DNA from: Anaerolineaceae bacterium
GTDB lineage: Bacteria; Chloroflexota; Anaerolineae; Anaerolineales; Anaerolineaceae
DNA: 64,000 nucleotides
NCBI GenBank assembly: GCA_002702705.1
Contig: PABH01000049.1
Coordinates: 124,001-188,000 of the forward strand
Direction: 5' to 3'
Shown here: positions 1 to 8,012 of the stretch, piece after piece
How positions within the stretch are numbered: the stretch's first letter is position 1
How the letters are laid out: each line of letters begins with the position of its first letter
Notes under the pieces: generated by a model
What the model was told of the DNA's origin: nothing
The model's database searches: none
The model's input: only the letters and a program-made list of their open reading frames with translations
Translations under genes and position numbers: made by a program

Positions 1-35
1 ACTCACCCCCTTCCGCTGACCCGTTGGGTGAGCCC

Positions 36-1535
36 ATGGCAAGGAAAGTGGTTTTTGTATTAATTGATGCGCTCAGATACGATACTTCCCTAAATGCGGA
101 CATCATGCCAACGTTAAATAACCTTCGTTCTCAAGCCGCATATGCCCGTACTTCTTCTCAAACCCCGTCCTATTCAGCGCCGGGTTATTCCGTTTTGTTT
201 ACCGGAGCCTGGCCTTATTTAAGTGATGGTCCTGCTTTTAACCTGGACTACGACGATATACCCGCCTGGACACAAGATAATCTTTTTACTGCCGCAAAAC
301 GTAATGGATTAAATACGGCTGCTTCCGCATATTATTGGTTTGAAAAATTAATTCCAGCGGATTCTCTGGATGTTGGGTTTTTTACCGCTGGTGAAGATCA
401 GGCTGCGGATCGAGAAGTCGTGGACGCAGCGTTACCCTGGATCCGAAGTAATGATTACCAATTGATATTGATCCATATTGATCAGGTGGATTATGCTGGT
501 CACCATGAAGGGGGACCAGCCGGTCCAAATTGGGATACCGCTGCCAACAGGGCCGATTCCTTATTGGCCGAAATTTTGTCAGCACTTGATTTGGAACAAG
601 ATGTCATCTTTGTTGCTTCCGATCATGGACAGATTGATGCCGGTGGGCATGGTGGACAGGACCCTGTTACCCTGGTAGAACCATTTGTCCTGGCTGGAAA
701 AGGCATTACACCCGGTGATTACGGTGATATCTTAATGGTGGATATTGCACCTACCCTGGCAGCAGTTCTGGGCACCAATATTCCCGCAGCAGCCCAAGGC
801 CAGGTTTTGGTGGAGATGTTATCCGGATTACCAGAGACGGTGTCTGCTGCCCTGCCGCAAGCAATTTTGGCACAGCAGCAGGGTCTGTTAAAAACCTATG
901 AAACGGCGATGGGTATCACCACCCCGACCCAAATCACAGATCAAGATCAAATCGTGTTGTTAACCCAACAACAAATCGAAAAATACAGCAGCCAGCGCTT
1001 AAGCCGGGAAAGAATATGGCGCTTAATCCCCACGTTGATCGTGCTGGCAGGCGTTTTTTGGCTGTTGAAAAAGAACAGCCAAAAAGGGGATATTAATCTG
1101 CTGTTAGGTGCGGTTACATACACTGTTTTATTTCATCTGATTTATTTTGTGGTGCGCGGTAAGGTATATTCATACAGTGCCATCATCAGCCAGAGTGAGT
1201 TAATTGTGGTGAATGGGCTCATTGTTTTGATCTTAATGACAGCCATCTGGTATGGATTTGCTCGCTGGATGAAGTGGTTTGAGCAGGGAAAAACACTGCT
1301 TTTAGATCGTTCTTCTCGTTTGTTTTTTGTCACCATCTTCCTTACCTCTTTACCCGTACTTGTTCATTTCGTGTGGAATGGGCTGTATGTCGGTTGGACC
1401 TTACCTGTTCTCGGCATTCATTACATCGCCTTATTGAGCCTGCTTCAGATCATGTTTTTGGCAGGTGGTGCTTTATTAATTTACCTTGGTTTGATGGTGT
1501 TTTTTGACAGAAAAAATGAAAGGCTTACAGCATGA
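36..1535 (+). CDS. Alkaline phosphatase superfamily protein (type I phosphodiesterase/nucleotide pyrophosphatase-like) with C-terminal membrane domain
   Basis: The N-terminal half has the metal-binding signature of this superfamily: FVLIDALRYD with Asp11, a Ser/Thr-rich nucleophile region (QTPSYSAPGYS), HIDQVDYAGHH, and ASDHGQIDAGGHGG near the end of the catalytic domain. From about residue 330 the protein becomes hydrophobic, with roughly five membrane segments. A membrane-anchored hydrolase of phosphate esters or of lipid or glycan head groups is likely; the substrate cannot be read. The family includes GPI-ethanolamine-phosphate-transferase-like proteins. ATG at 36 is preferred, but the frame is open to the window edge, so the true start could lie upstream. 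The stop overlaps the next start (ATGA), which indicates translational coupling to the GDPD gene. Confidence 0.8.
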   Translation: MARKVVFVLIDALRYDTSLNADIMPTLNNLRSQAAYARTSSQTPSYSAPGYSVLFTGAWPYLSDGPAFNLDYDDIPAWTQDNLFTAAKRNGLNTAASAYYWFEKLIPADSLDVGFFTAGEDQAADREVVDAALPWIRSNDYQLILIHIDQVDYAGHHEGGPAGPNWDTAANRADSLLAEILSALDLEQDVIFVASDHGQIDAGGHGGQDPVTLVEPFVLAGKGITPGDYGDILMVDIAPTLAAVLGTNIPAAAQGQVLVEMLSGLPETVSAALPQAILAQQQGLLKTYETAMGITTPTQITDQDQIVLLTQQQIEKYSSQRLSRERIWRLIPTLIVLAGVFWLLKKNSQKGDINLLLGAVTYTVLFHLIYFVVRGKVYSYSAIISQSELIVVNGLIVLILMTAIWYGFARWMKWFEQGKTLLLDRSSRLFFVTIFLTSLPVLVHFVWNGLYVGWTLPVLGIHYIALLSLLQIMFLAGGALLIYLGLMVFFDRKNERLTA

Positions 1536-2419
1536 CAACGACTTTAATCCATCACGCAGCGAACCGGCAGGGTCTATTCCCGGTGGGATCCCTGGCTGCC
1601 CTTCAAGATTGCGTCTCTGCGGGTGTGCGCTGGGTAGAGGTTGATTTAATTCCATTAGCAGATGGTGATTTTGTTTTATTACATGATCCTGATTTAACCA
1701 CCGCTTCAAATGGAATTGGTTCCGTCATCGAAAAAACAAAAGCGGATTTAAGCGGTTTGTTTTACCGTCAAACGGACGGGTCTATAAGTCCCCATGCTTT
1801 GAGTACGCTGAGTCAGTTGGTGTCTTGGGTAAAAAACCAGGATTCACCGACCCAAATCCAACTGGATCTAAAACCCTATGCCCCATTAACCATCCCTGTT
1901 TTGGAATCATTATTAAAACACCTTCGTCCAATCCAAGAACGGGTATTAATCAGTTCTGTGGCTGATTGGGCTGTGCGTCTCTTGTTTCACCTTGAGCCAA
2001 AAATAAACCTGGGTTTTGACCCCCTTCTTTATTTGGATTTGAAATCTGACACCCCTCGCCCGGCTGGTGTACCGCCGCTGCGGGTAGGAGCCTATGGAAT
2101 GTTAGACGAACATCCCTTATCCAATCAATGCTGGGGAAACGATGGGGCCTATTTTGCTGCACGCGCGGAAGCTTTATATCACCAGGCGCCGCCTGGAACA
2201 GCCTGGTACCTGAATGCCTGGCTGTTGGAAAAAGCCTTGGATGCTGGCTTTGATTGGGTTGACTTTTTACACCAGCGAAAAGCTGTAGTATCAGCCTGGA
2301 CTTTGGACGAACCTCATCTGGGTTTGATTCGCAAACTGATCCAACAAAACGTCGATTTTATTACCACCAATCAAGCGGTTGAAATTAAAAAAGAACTCGG
2401 CGCCCAAATTGTTTTATAA
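1532..2419 (+). CDS. Glycerophosphodiester phosphodiesterase family protein
   Basis: The protein resembles GDPD/UgpQ enzymes, which hydrolyse glycerophosphodiesters to glycerol-3-phosphate and an alcohol in a TIM-barrel fold. Visible motifs are WVEVDL (metal-binding Glu and Asp), LLHDPDL (catalytic His-Asp), IQLDLK in mid-protein, and a C-terminal VSAWTLDE followed by VDFITTN, typical of the barrel end. The usual N-terminal HRG is replaced by HHA, which is unusual and may alter activity. Its 295 residues suit a complete single-domain enzyme without signal peptide, so it is probably cytoplasmic. The ATG overlaps the upstream stop by four bases, so both genes are probably one operon for phospholipid head-group or polyol-phosphate turnover. 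Confidence 0.85.
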   Translation: MTTTLIHHAANRQGLFPVGSLAALQDCVSAGVRWVEVDLIPLADGDFVLLHDPDLTTASNGIGSVIEKTKADLSGLFYRQTDGSISPHALSTLSQLVSWVKNQDSPTQIQLDLKPYAPLTIPVLESLLKHLRPIQERVLISSVADWAVRLLFHLEPKINLGFDPLLYLDLKSDTPRPAGVPPLRVGAYGMLDEHPLSNQCWGNDGAYFAARAEALYHQAPPGTAWYLNAWLLEKALDAGFDWVDFLHQRKAVVSAWTLDEPHLGLIRKLIQQNVDFITTNQAVEIKKELGAQIVL

Positions 2420-2445
2420 TAAATTAAGATATAGGAGGTGGATGA

Positions 2446-3357
2446 ATGAATTTTTGGCAAGATTTTTTAACCGGATTAAGTGATCATCCATCTTTATTTA
2501 TAAACCTCGCTGTAACCGTCCTCGTAATCCTGATGGTTTACGGCATCCGGCGTCTTTTTGTGCGTTTATTTTCCCGCCGGGTGGAAGATACGGTGGCTTT
2601 GTATCAATGGCAAAAGACCAGCGGGTATGTGGCTGTTTTATTAGCCCTGCTGATCCTTGTTCCGTTATGGATTGGTGGAATTACGGATATCCTTACCTAT
2701 TTGGGGCTCATTTCGGCGGGTTTGGCAATTGCACTGCAAGGGTTAATCCTGGATTTTGTGGCCTGGTTGTTTATTCTCACGCGGCGTCCATTTCGGGTTG
2801 GCGACCGCATTCAATTGGGCGAATTTGCCGGGGATGTGATTGATTTACGTGTGTTCCAATTCAGCCTGGTGGAAATTGGGAACTGGGTTGATGCGGATCA
2901 ATCCACCGGGCGGGTTATTAATGTGCCAAATCGAAAGGTGTTTAACGAAGTATTGGCAAATTTTCATGGAGGATTTGAATTTATCTGGAATGAAATTCCG
3001 GTTTTATTAACTTTTGAAAGCAACTGGAAAAAAGCCAAACGAATATTAACAAATATTGCTGAGGATTATGGAAATCAATTGAGTGAAAGTGCTCAAATCG
3101 AAGTAAAAAAAGCTTCACAAAAATATATGATTTTTTATAAAAATCTGACACCCAGAGTGTACACCACCGTTAAAGACAGCGGTGTGTTGTTAACCATTCG
3201 TTATATATGTAATCCCAGAAGGCGGCGTGGAACCATGGAAGAGATGTGGGAAGAAATTCTTAACCAGTTTGCAGACTGCGATGATATTGATTTCGCATAT
3301 CCTACCATTCGTACCTATGATAACCGTGGTGAGGGCAAGCCCCAAGCGAGGGCTTGA
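2446..3357 (+). CDS. MscS-family mechanosensitive ion channel
   Basis: The N-terminus has about three membrane helices. The pore helix is rich in Gly and Ala (GLISAGLAIALQG) and runs into the conserved beta-domain start RPFRVGDRIQLGEFAGDVIDL, the hallmark of MscS channels. The cytoplasmic part contains a VPNRKVFNE segment. At 303 residues it is close to the size of E. coli MscS. A strong Shine-Dalgarno site (AGGAGG, 2433-2438) lies 7 bases before the ATG. It probably opens under membrane tension to release solutes during hypo-osmotic shock. It may be co-transcribed with the two preceding genes (26-base gap). The stop is TGA. Confidence 0.9.
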   Translation: MNFWQDFLTGLSDHPSLFINLAVTVLVILMVYGIRRLFVRLFSRRVEDTVALYQWQKTSGYVAVLLALLILVPLWIGGITDILTYLGLISAGLAIALQGLILDFVAWLFILTRRPFRVGDRIQLGEFAGDVIDLRVFQFSLVEIGNWVDADQSTGRVINVPNRKVFNEVLANFHGGFEFIWNEIPVLLTFESNWKKAKRILTNIAEDYGNQLSESAQIEVKKASQKYMIFYKNLTPRVYTTVKDSGVLLTIRYICNPRRRRGTMEEMWEEILNQFADCDDIDFAYPTIRTYDNRGEGKPQARA

Positions 3358-3377
3358 TCAAAAAGAAATCAGCCGCT

Positions 3378-4196
3378 TTATTCACTTAGCTTGAGATGTA
3401 CCGATAACCAGGATAAACGCTCAATTCGAGCCTGTTCATTTAACCCATGCCCACATTCATACCATGCAATTTGTTTTGGTTCTTGCGCTGTTTCAAAAAA
3501 CGCTTTGGCTTTATCTTCAGGGACATGTTCATCATGTGTTGCAAACTGCATGAACAAGTTTGCAGGGGCTAAATCCGCGATGTGATGGATTGGGTCATAG
3601 TCCTTCATGCGAGAAAGATACAATTCCCGCTCTTGTTCATTTAATTGTGGATAATAGAGATACCAATCTGCAAAAGAAGAAGTACCTGCCATCAAAACAT
3701 AACTATCAGGCCGTGTATCAACGACACCAAACAGTACGCCGTACATGGCACCGAAATCATGACCGATATAAGCAAACCGCTTGGAATCCACATCGGGTTG
3801 GGTTAACAATAAATCACTAAATACGCTTAATTCAATGACTTGATTTAATGTGTTTTCTTCATCTTCATTCTGGGTGCGTTTGAAAAACCAATCGGGATCA
3901 GACCACATGGTTTCAACCAGTAAACAGACCACCCCTTGTTGTGCCAATAGGCGCGCTTCATCTCGGAATTGACTTCGGTTTGAATCGCAGGCTTTGGGTT
4001 CATACCAATGGACAAATAAAGCCGCCGCGTAGGGGCCTTTTCCTGTCGGGCAGATCATTTCCGCTGTCCGCAAACATCCATCCGGCATTGTCACAATTAA
4101 CAAACGGGATAATATACCATTTTCCGTTTTTTCGCTTACCACACGGGGAGGGGGTAGATAATCTGAGTCATATTCAAATCGGGTAATAAAATCCAT
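3378..4196 (-). CDS. Dienelactone-hydrolase-like alpha/beta hydrolase
   Basis: This is a 272-residue protein with an alpha/beta-hydrolase layout. The nucleophile elbow reads YIGHDFGAMYG, so the nucleophile position is Asp147 instead of the usual Ser or Cys. HDEHVP near residue 222 supplies the acid and ECGH supplies His250. An Asp in a GxDxG elbow is known from haloalkane dehalogenases and some epoxide hydrolases, but the overall sequence looks more like the dienelactone hydrolase/DUF1749 type. Substrate unknown. No signal peptide, so cytoplasmic. It converges on the MscS gene and is probably monocistronic. Confidence 0.75.
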   Translation of the reverse strand: MDFITRFEYDSDYLPPPRVVSEKTENGILSRLLIVTMPDGCLRTAEMICPTGKGPYAAALFVHWYEPKACDSNRSQFRDEARLLAQQGVVCLLVETMWSDPDWFFKRTQNEDEENTLNQVIELSVFSDLLLTQPDVDSKRFAYIGHDFGAMYGVLFGVVDTRPDSYVLMAGTSSFADWYLYYPQLNEQERELYLSRMKDYDPIHHIADLAPANLFMQFATHDEHVPEDKAKAFFETAQEPKQIAWYECGHGLNEQARIERLSWLSVHLKLSE

Positions 4197-4331
4197 CTCG
4201 ACCTCTTTTACAAAATATATCCATATTCATTTTACAAGAAATTGGGAATTTTACAGCATTAATTATGATATTTATCTGGATTTCCGCTACAATAGGAATA
4301 GTGATGAACTAGAGGAACTTATTTAATAACC

Positions 4332-5315
4332 ATGTTTAATCAGTTTACGCCCACCTATTTAAAAGAAGCATCCATTGGTTTGTCCAATTATTTCAAAAAT
4401 TGGCGAAAACAATTTCCCCTGCTTCCCCGGCAAATTCAGGATCAGGATTTGTTATACGCTACGTTAAATAATTGGTTTAAACAAGAAAAACCACAGGGCA
4501 TATTTAACACCAAAAACAAGACCTATTTATTAAGTCAATCATCTGAAAATGTTTTTTTTGGGAAACATACCTGGACACCGCTTTACGGGGCTGCATTTGA
4601 TTCTCCGGTATCTTTTGTGGATCAATCGGAATTGTATGCGCTGGCAGGCCAGTCCTGGCTGGATTCTTTTTACATTAATCATTATATGGTGGTTCCAGCC
4701 CTTTCTAACCTGCTTTTTCAGTGGCAAAAATTAGGTTTTGGTATTCAACAAACCTATGCGTTATTGGACTTACAAAAACCGATTAAACCGGCCCCGCTCC
4801 CAGCAGGGTTTGAGATCCGCCCGGCAAACACCAATGATAAACAAAAATTAGCCGAAGTATCACCCTGGATCGCGCTGCGTTTACATGCTGCCCCCGTGTG
4901 GGCACCTTTACCTAACGAACATCTTTCTAACCTGCGGGAAGGTTTTGCTGGTTTACCCGATGAAAAAACAGCCATCACCTGGCTGATTTGTAAAGAAAAT
5001 GACATTCTTGGATTTGCGGTTTTTTATGCCCTGGAATCAGACCTGAGCGACCCCCTCAGTGATCATAACTGGGTTGAACTGGCTGTAGCAGCCGTTCACC
5101 CGCTCTTTCGCGGCCAAGGTTTGGGAAAAGCGCTTTGCAGTGTGGCATTACAAGCGGTTCAAAATCTTGGATATATGGTTTGTAAAACAGATTGGCGCAC
5201 CGCAAATGCAGCCACAGACCATTTTTGGCAAACATTAGGTTTTGAACCAACCGCCTATCGTATTGTTCGCCATATTAATCCGGATTATCTTAATACTAGA
5301 AAAAATGCCTTATAA
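4332..5315 (+). CDS. GNAT-family N-acetyltransferase
   Basis: The C-terminal half is a GNAT domain: VAAVHPLFRGQGLGKALCSVAL matches the acetyl-CoA pyrophosphate-binding motif A (R/Q-x-x-G-x-G/A), followed by GYMVCKTDWRTANAATDHFW and a typical end strand. The N-terminal 150 residues are not recognised and may form a second, degenerate GNAT-like or substrate-binding domain. Substrate unknown. It overlaps the MerR-type regulator downstream by 11 bases, so the two are probably co-translated. Confidence 0.8.
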   Translation: MFNQFTPTYLKEASIGLSNYFKNWRKQFPLLPRQIQDQDLLYATLNNWFKQEKPQGIFNTKNKTYLLSQSSENVFFGKHTWTPLYGAAFDSPVSFVDQSELYALAGQSWLDSFYINHYMVVPALSNLLFQWQKLGFGIQQTYALLDLQKPIKPAPLPAGFEIRPANTNDKQKLAEVSPWIALRLHAAPVWAPLPNEHLSNLREGFAGLPDEKTAITWLICKENDILGFAVFYALESDLSDPLSDHNWVELAVAAVHPLFRGQGLGKALCSVALQAVQNLGYMVCKTDWRTANAATDHFWQTLGFEPTAYRIVRHINPDYLNTRKNAL

Positions 5316-6054
5316 ACGACTAAGCACAGCGAAGATTGCCAAAATTGTAGGCTGTCACCCCAATACCGTCCGTAAATATGAGGAGTGGGGCTTTCTTCCA
5401 CCGATTCCGCGAAGTGCAAATAATTATCGCCTCTTTACGCAGGAACACCTTGACCAGATGCGCCTGGCTCGTTGTGCTTTAAACACTCCTTACCCGGGAA
5501 AAACCATCCGTCAGGCGAGTGTGCAAATCGTCCGCCAGGCTGCCGCTGGTGATTTGGGCGGTGCTTTGGAAAACACCTATCATTACCTCGCCTTAATTCA
5601 ATCGGAACGTAACCAGGCGGAAATAGCAACCCAACTCGTCAAACGTTGGGCTTTGGGTTTCCCCGCTGAAGCAACCCGCTTGAATCTGTCGATTCATAAA
5701 ACCGCTAAATATCTAAATGTCACCACCGACCAATTAAGAAACTGGGAAAGAAATGGTTTGCTTACCGTTCCCCGTAACCCAAAAAATCGCTACCGTGTTT
5801 ATGGTGCGAAAGAAATTGCTCGCGCACGCATCATTCGAATGTTAAGGGTAGCCGGTTATTCACTGTCTTCGATCTTACGTTTGTTAACCCAGCTGGATAT
5901 GGACGCCAATACCGATATTATCCAGGTATTGGACACGCCCCGTGAAGATGAGGATGTAATGCATGCTGCGGATCGTTGGATTTCTACCCTTAAAGATATG
6001 GAAAATAGTGCCCGGACGATGATTACCATTCTCGAAGAGCGCCTGGTTGTATAA
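5305..6054 (+). CDS. Transcription regulator with two MerR-type DNA-binding domains
   Basis: From ATG 5305 (MPYKRLSTAKIAKIVG) the protein is 249 residues. Residues 6-75 form a MerR winged helix: HPNTVRKYEEWGFLPPIPRS followed by NYRLFTQEHLDQM. A second complete MerR motif follows around residues 130-200: TAKYLNVTTDQLRNWERNGLL, then NRYRVYGAKEIARARIIRML. Each has its own R(K/N)YE/WE wing. The C-terminus is short, with no cysteine sensor motif and no effector domain. The earlier in-frame start would add an unlikely hydrophobic peptide inside the GNAT gene. Target and signal are unknown; the closest neighbours are the GNAT gene and the arsenic unit. Confidence 0.8.
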   Translation: MPYKRLSTAKIAKIVGCHPNTVRKYEEWGFLPPIPRSANNYRLFTQEHLDQMRLARCALNTPYPGKTIRQASVQIVRQAAAGDLGGALENTYHYLALIQSERNQAEIATQLVKRWALGFPAEATRLNLSIHKTAKYLNVTTDQLRNWERNGLLTVPRNPKNRYRVYGAKEIARARIIRMLRVAGYSLSSILRLLTQLDMDANTDIIQVLDTPREDEDVMHAADRWISTLKDMENSARTMITILEERLVV

Positions 6055-6130
6055 CGGCCTATTTAAGAATGCCAAATTAAACTATTTTCTAAAATATCCA
6101 AAGTGAAAGACTTTTAAAACTTTAAAAGTA

Positions 6131-6171
6131 TTGACATTTGACACTCTATATCGTAAAATTACGATATAGAG
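6131..6171 (+). promoter_or_regulatory. arsR promoter with overlapping 28-bp ArsR operator
   Basis: A consensus -35 box (TTGACA, 6131-6136) and -10 box (TAAAAT, 6154-6159) are 17 bases apart. A near-perfect palindrome with 13-base arms (CTCTATATCGTAA / TTACGATATAGAG) and a 2-base centre covers 6144-6171 and the -10 box. Binding of the adjacent ArsR here would block polymerase, and metalloid release would derepress. The same core recurs at 6544-6563. Confidence 0.85.
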
Positions 6172-6178
6172 GAATGAT

Positions 6179-6529
6179 ATGAAAAAAAACGCAACTATTT
6201 ATCCATTAACGAACGATGAAAAAAACCTGGCAAACATGTTGAAGGCATTGGGTAACCCGGTTCGTTTTCAGATCATGCAAATTTTAGCTGAGAAAAAAAT
6301 GTGTATAACCGGTGAAATTGTGGAATTCACAACGTTGGCACAATCCACCGTTAGCCAGCACCTTAAAGTGCTGCGTGAAGCTGGGTTAATTTCTGGCGAA
6401 GTGGATGGACCAGCTACCTGTTACTGTATTAATGAAGATAAAGTACGCTGGCTTAAGTTAAGGATTGAAAATTGGCTGCCAAGCTGCTGTCCGGAAGAAG
6501 TACCATCTTCTGATAATGAGTGCTGTTAA
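6179..6529 (+). CDS. arsR: ArsR-family metalloregulator
   Basis: A 116-residue ArsR/SmtB winged helix: LKALGNPVRFQIMQIL, recognition helix TLAQSTVSQHLKVLREAGLI and wing GEVDGPATCYCIN. Cysteines lie at MCITGE, in the CYC wing, and in the tail (CCPEE, ECC), so As(III) could be bound by a non-canonical Cys set rather than the E. coli CVC motif. The dyad over its own promoter and a second copy before the arsM fusion point to autoregulation and control of arsenite methylation. Confidence 0.85.
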   Translation: MKKNATIYPLTNDEKNLANMLKALGNPVRFQIMQILAEKKMCITGEIVEFTTLAQSTVSQHLKVLREAGLISGEVDGPATCYCINEDKVRWLKLRIENWLPSCCPEEVPSSDNECC

Positions 6530-6543
6530 TTTTTTTATTTTAT

Positions 6544-6563
6544 TTATCGTAAAAATACGATAA
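6544..6563 (+). promoter_or_regulatory. Second ArsR operator in front of the arsM fusion
   Basis: A dyad with 8-base arms (TTATCGTA / TACGATAA) around a 4-base centre lies between arsR and the methyltransferase. It shares the ATCGTA...TACGAT core with the operator at 6144-6171. It sits just before the Shine-Dalgarno site (AAGGAG, 6565-6570), so a bound repressor could block a secondary promoter or elongation. Confidence 0.75.
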
Positions 6564-6575
6564 TAAGGAGAAATG

Positions 6576-7952
6576 ATGACAACAAAAACTAACGAATATT
6601 TTTCAAAGGTTGCTTCAAATTGGGATCAACTTCGGAAAGGTTTTTTCCCCGAAGCCATACGTGACCTGGCAATTCAAAAGGCTTATTTACGACCTGACAT
6701 GATCGTCGCCGATATTGGCGGCGGCACCGGGTTCCTTTCCAGGGGTATGGCTAGCCTTGTTCAAGAAGTGCATCTTGTTGATGGTTCTCCGGATATGTTA
6801 TCTCAGGCACAGAAAAATTTGTCCGATTGGTTAAATGTTCACTACCATCTTGCCGATGGCCTGCGGATTCCATTACCCGATCAGAGTATGGATGCAGTTT
6901 TAGCCAATATGTACCTGCATCATTGTGCCGATCCGCTCGGTTCGATTTTGGAAATGGTACGAATATTAAAACCGAATGGTCGTTTGATCATCACCGATAT
7001 GGATAGTCATACGTATACCTGGTTAAAAGAAGAAATGGCCGATACCTGGCTTGGCTTTGATCGAGACCAGATTCGAGAATGGTTTCAAAAAGCAGGATTG
7101 GTTAATATCTTTGTAACCTGTACCGACCAATCTTGTTGTGCTTCTTCTGCCGATCAACCGGTGCAAGAGGATGCAAAAATCAGTACATTTATTGCTGTTG
7201 GTACCAAACGGATGTCCCGTAAACAAGCGGTACAGGAATCATACAGCATGGTTGCAGAAAAAGGATGCAAATGTTCTCAAATTTACAACGAAGAAGAAAA
7301 TAATTGCTGCCCACCCCAGGCTAAGAACCTGTATTATCAGCCGGATCAACTTTCTTTGGTTCCGCAAGAAGCTGGTGACCTGTCTTTGGGTTGTGGCAAT
7401 CCAACTGCGATGGCTGCCCTTAAACCGGGTGAAACCGTCATTGATATTGGCAGCGGCGGGGGATTGGACAGTTTTATCGCGGCAAACAAAGTCGGTTCCA
7501 CTGGCAAGGTGATTGGTGTTGATATGACCGATGCCATGTTAGACCGTGCAACAAAAACTGCCAAAAAAAATGGCTACAGTAATGTCGAATTTCGCAAAGG
7601 GGAAGCCGAGAACATTCCGGTTGCAGATGCAGTTGCCGATGTTATCCTCTCCAACTGTGTGATCAATCTTACCGAAGATAAAGGCAAAACCTTCAAAGAA
7701 GCCTATCGTGTTTTAAAACCGGGCGGCCGCTTGGAAATCAGTGATACCGTTACCACCAAAAGTATGCCCGGCTTATTATTGGCGGACCAGCACCAATGGG
7801 CAGCCTGTGTCAGTGGGTCCTTACCCCTGCCTGAATATCAAGACTTAATTACGGAAGCCGGATTCACCATCATAAAAACCAAACAAAGTGCGGTCACCCC
7901 TATTGATGAATTTACCGGTATTTTTAATGTTACCCTTTCGGCTATAAAATAA
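6576..7952 (+). CDS. arsM: Fusion of a class I SAM methyltransferase with ArsM arsenite methyltransferase
   Basis: Residues 1-210 form one SAM-dependent methyltransferase (VADIGGGTGFLS, then NMYLHHCADPLGSILEMVRILKP in short segments) ending with a CTDQSCC stretch. Residues about 215-458 form a complete second methyltransferase of the ArsM type: GCKC (231-233), CCPP (244-245), SLGCGNPTA (C273), VIDIGSGGGLDS, SNCVINL (C361) and AACVSGSLP (C411). The 50-residue spacing C361-C411 equals that of C174-C224, the arsenic-binding pair of algal CmArsM. ArsM converts As(III) to methylated, partly volatile arsenicals. The role of the N-terminal domain is unknown; it may be a partner or ancestral accessory enzyme. 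ATG 6576 has better spacing to AAGGAG than ATG 6573. It is in an operon with arsR. Confidence 0.9.
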   Translation: MTTKTNEYFSKVASNWDQLRKGFFPEAIRDLAIQKAYLRPDMIVADIGGGTGFLSRGMASLVQEVHLVDGSPDMLSQAQKNLSDWLNVHYHLADGLRIPLPDQSMDAVLANMYLHHCADPLGSILEMVRILKPNGRLIITDMDSHTYTWLKEEMADTWLGFDRDQIREWFQKAGLVNIFVTCTDQSCCASSADQPVQEDAKISTFIAVGTKRMSRKQAVQESYSMVAEKGCKCSQIYNEEENNCCPPQAKNLYYQPDQLSLVPQEAGDLSLGCGNPTAMAALKPGETVIDIGSGGGLDSFIAANKVGSTGKVIGVDMTDAMLDRATKTAKKNGYSNVEFRKGEAENIPVADAVADVILSNCVINLTEDKGKTFKEAYRVLKPGGRLEISDTVTTKSMPGLLLADQHQWAACVSGSLPLPEYQDLITEAGFTIIKTKQSAVTPIDEFTGIFNVTLSAIK

Positions 7953-7954
7953 AC

Positions 7955-7999
7955 AAACAGAGTGGCCTATGAATACTTGCAGGCCACTCTGTTTTTAAA
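7955..7999 (+). terminator. Rho-independent terminator after arsM
   Basis: Inverted repeat AAACAGAGTGGCCT (7955-7968) / AGGCCACTCTGTTT (7981-7994) with a T run on the + strand and a partial one on the - strand. It lies between convergent genes and could serve both. Confidence 0.9.
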
Positions 8000-8012
8000 G
8001 ATCCCCGGATCG

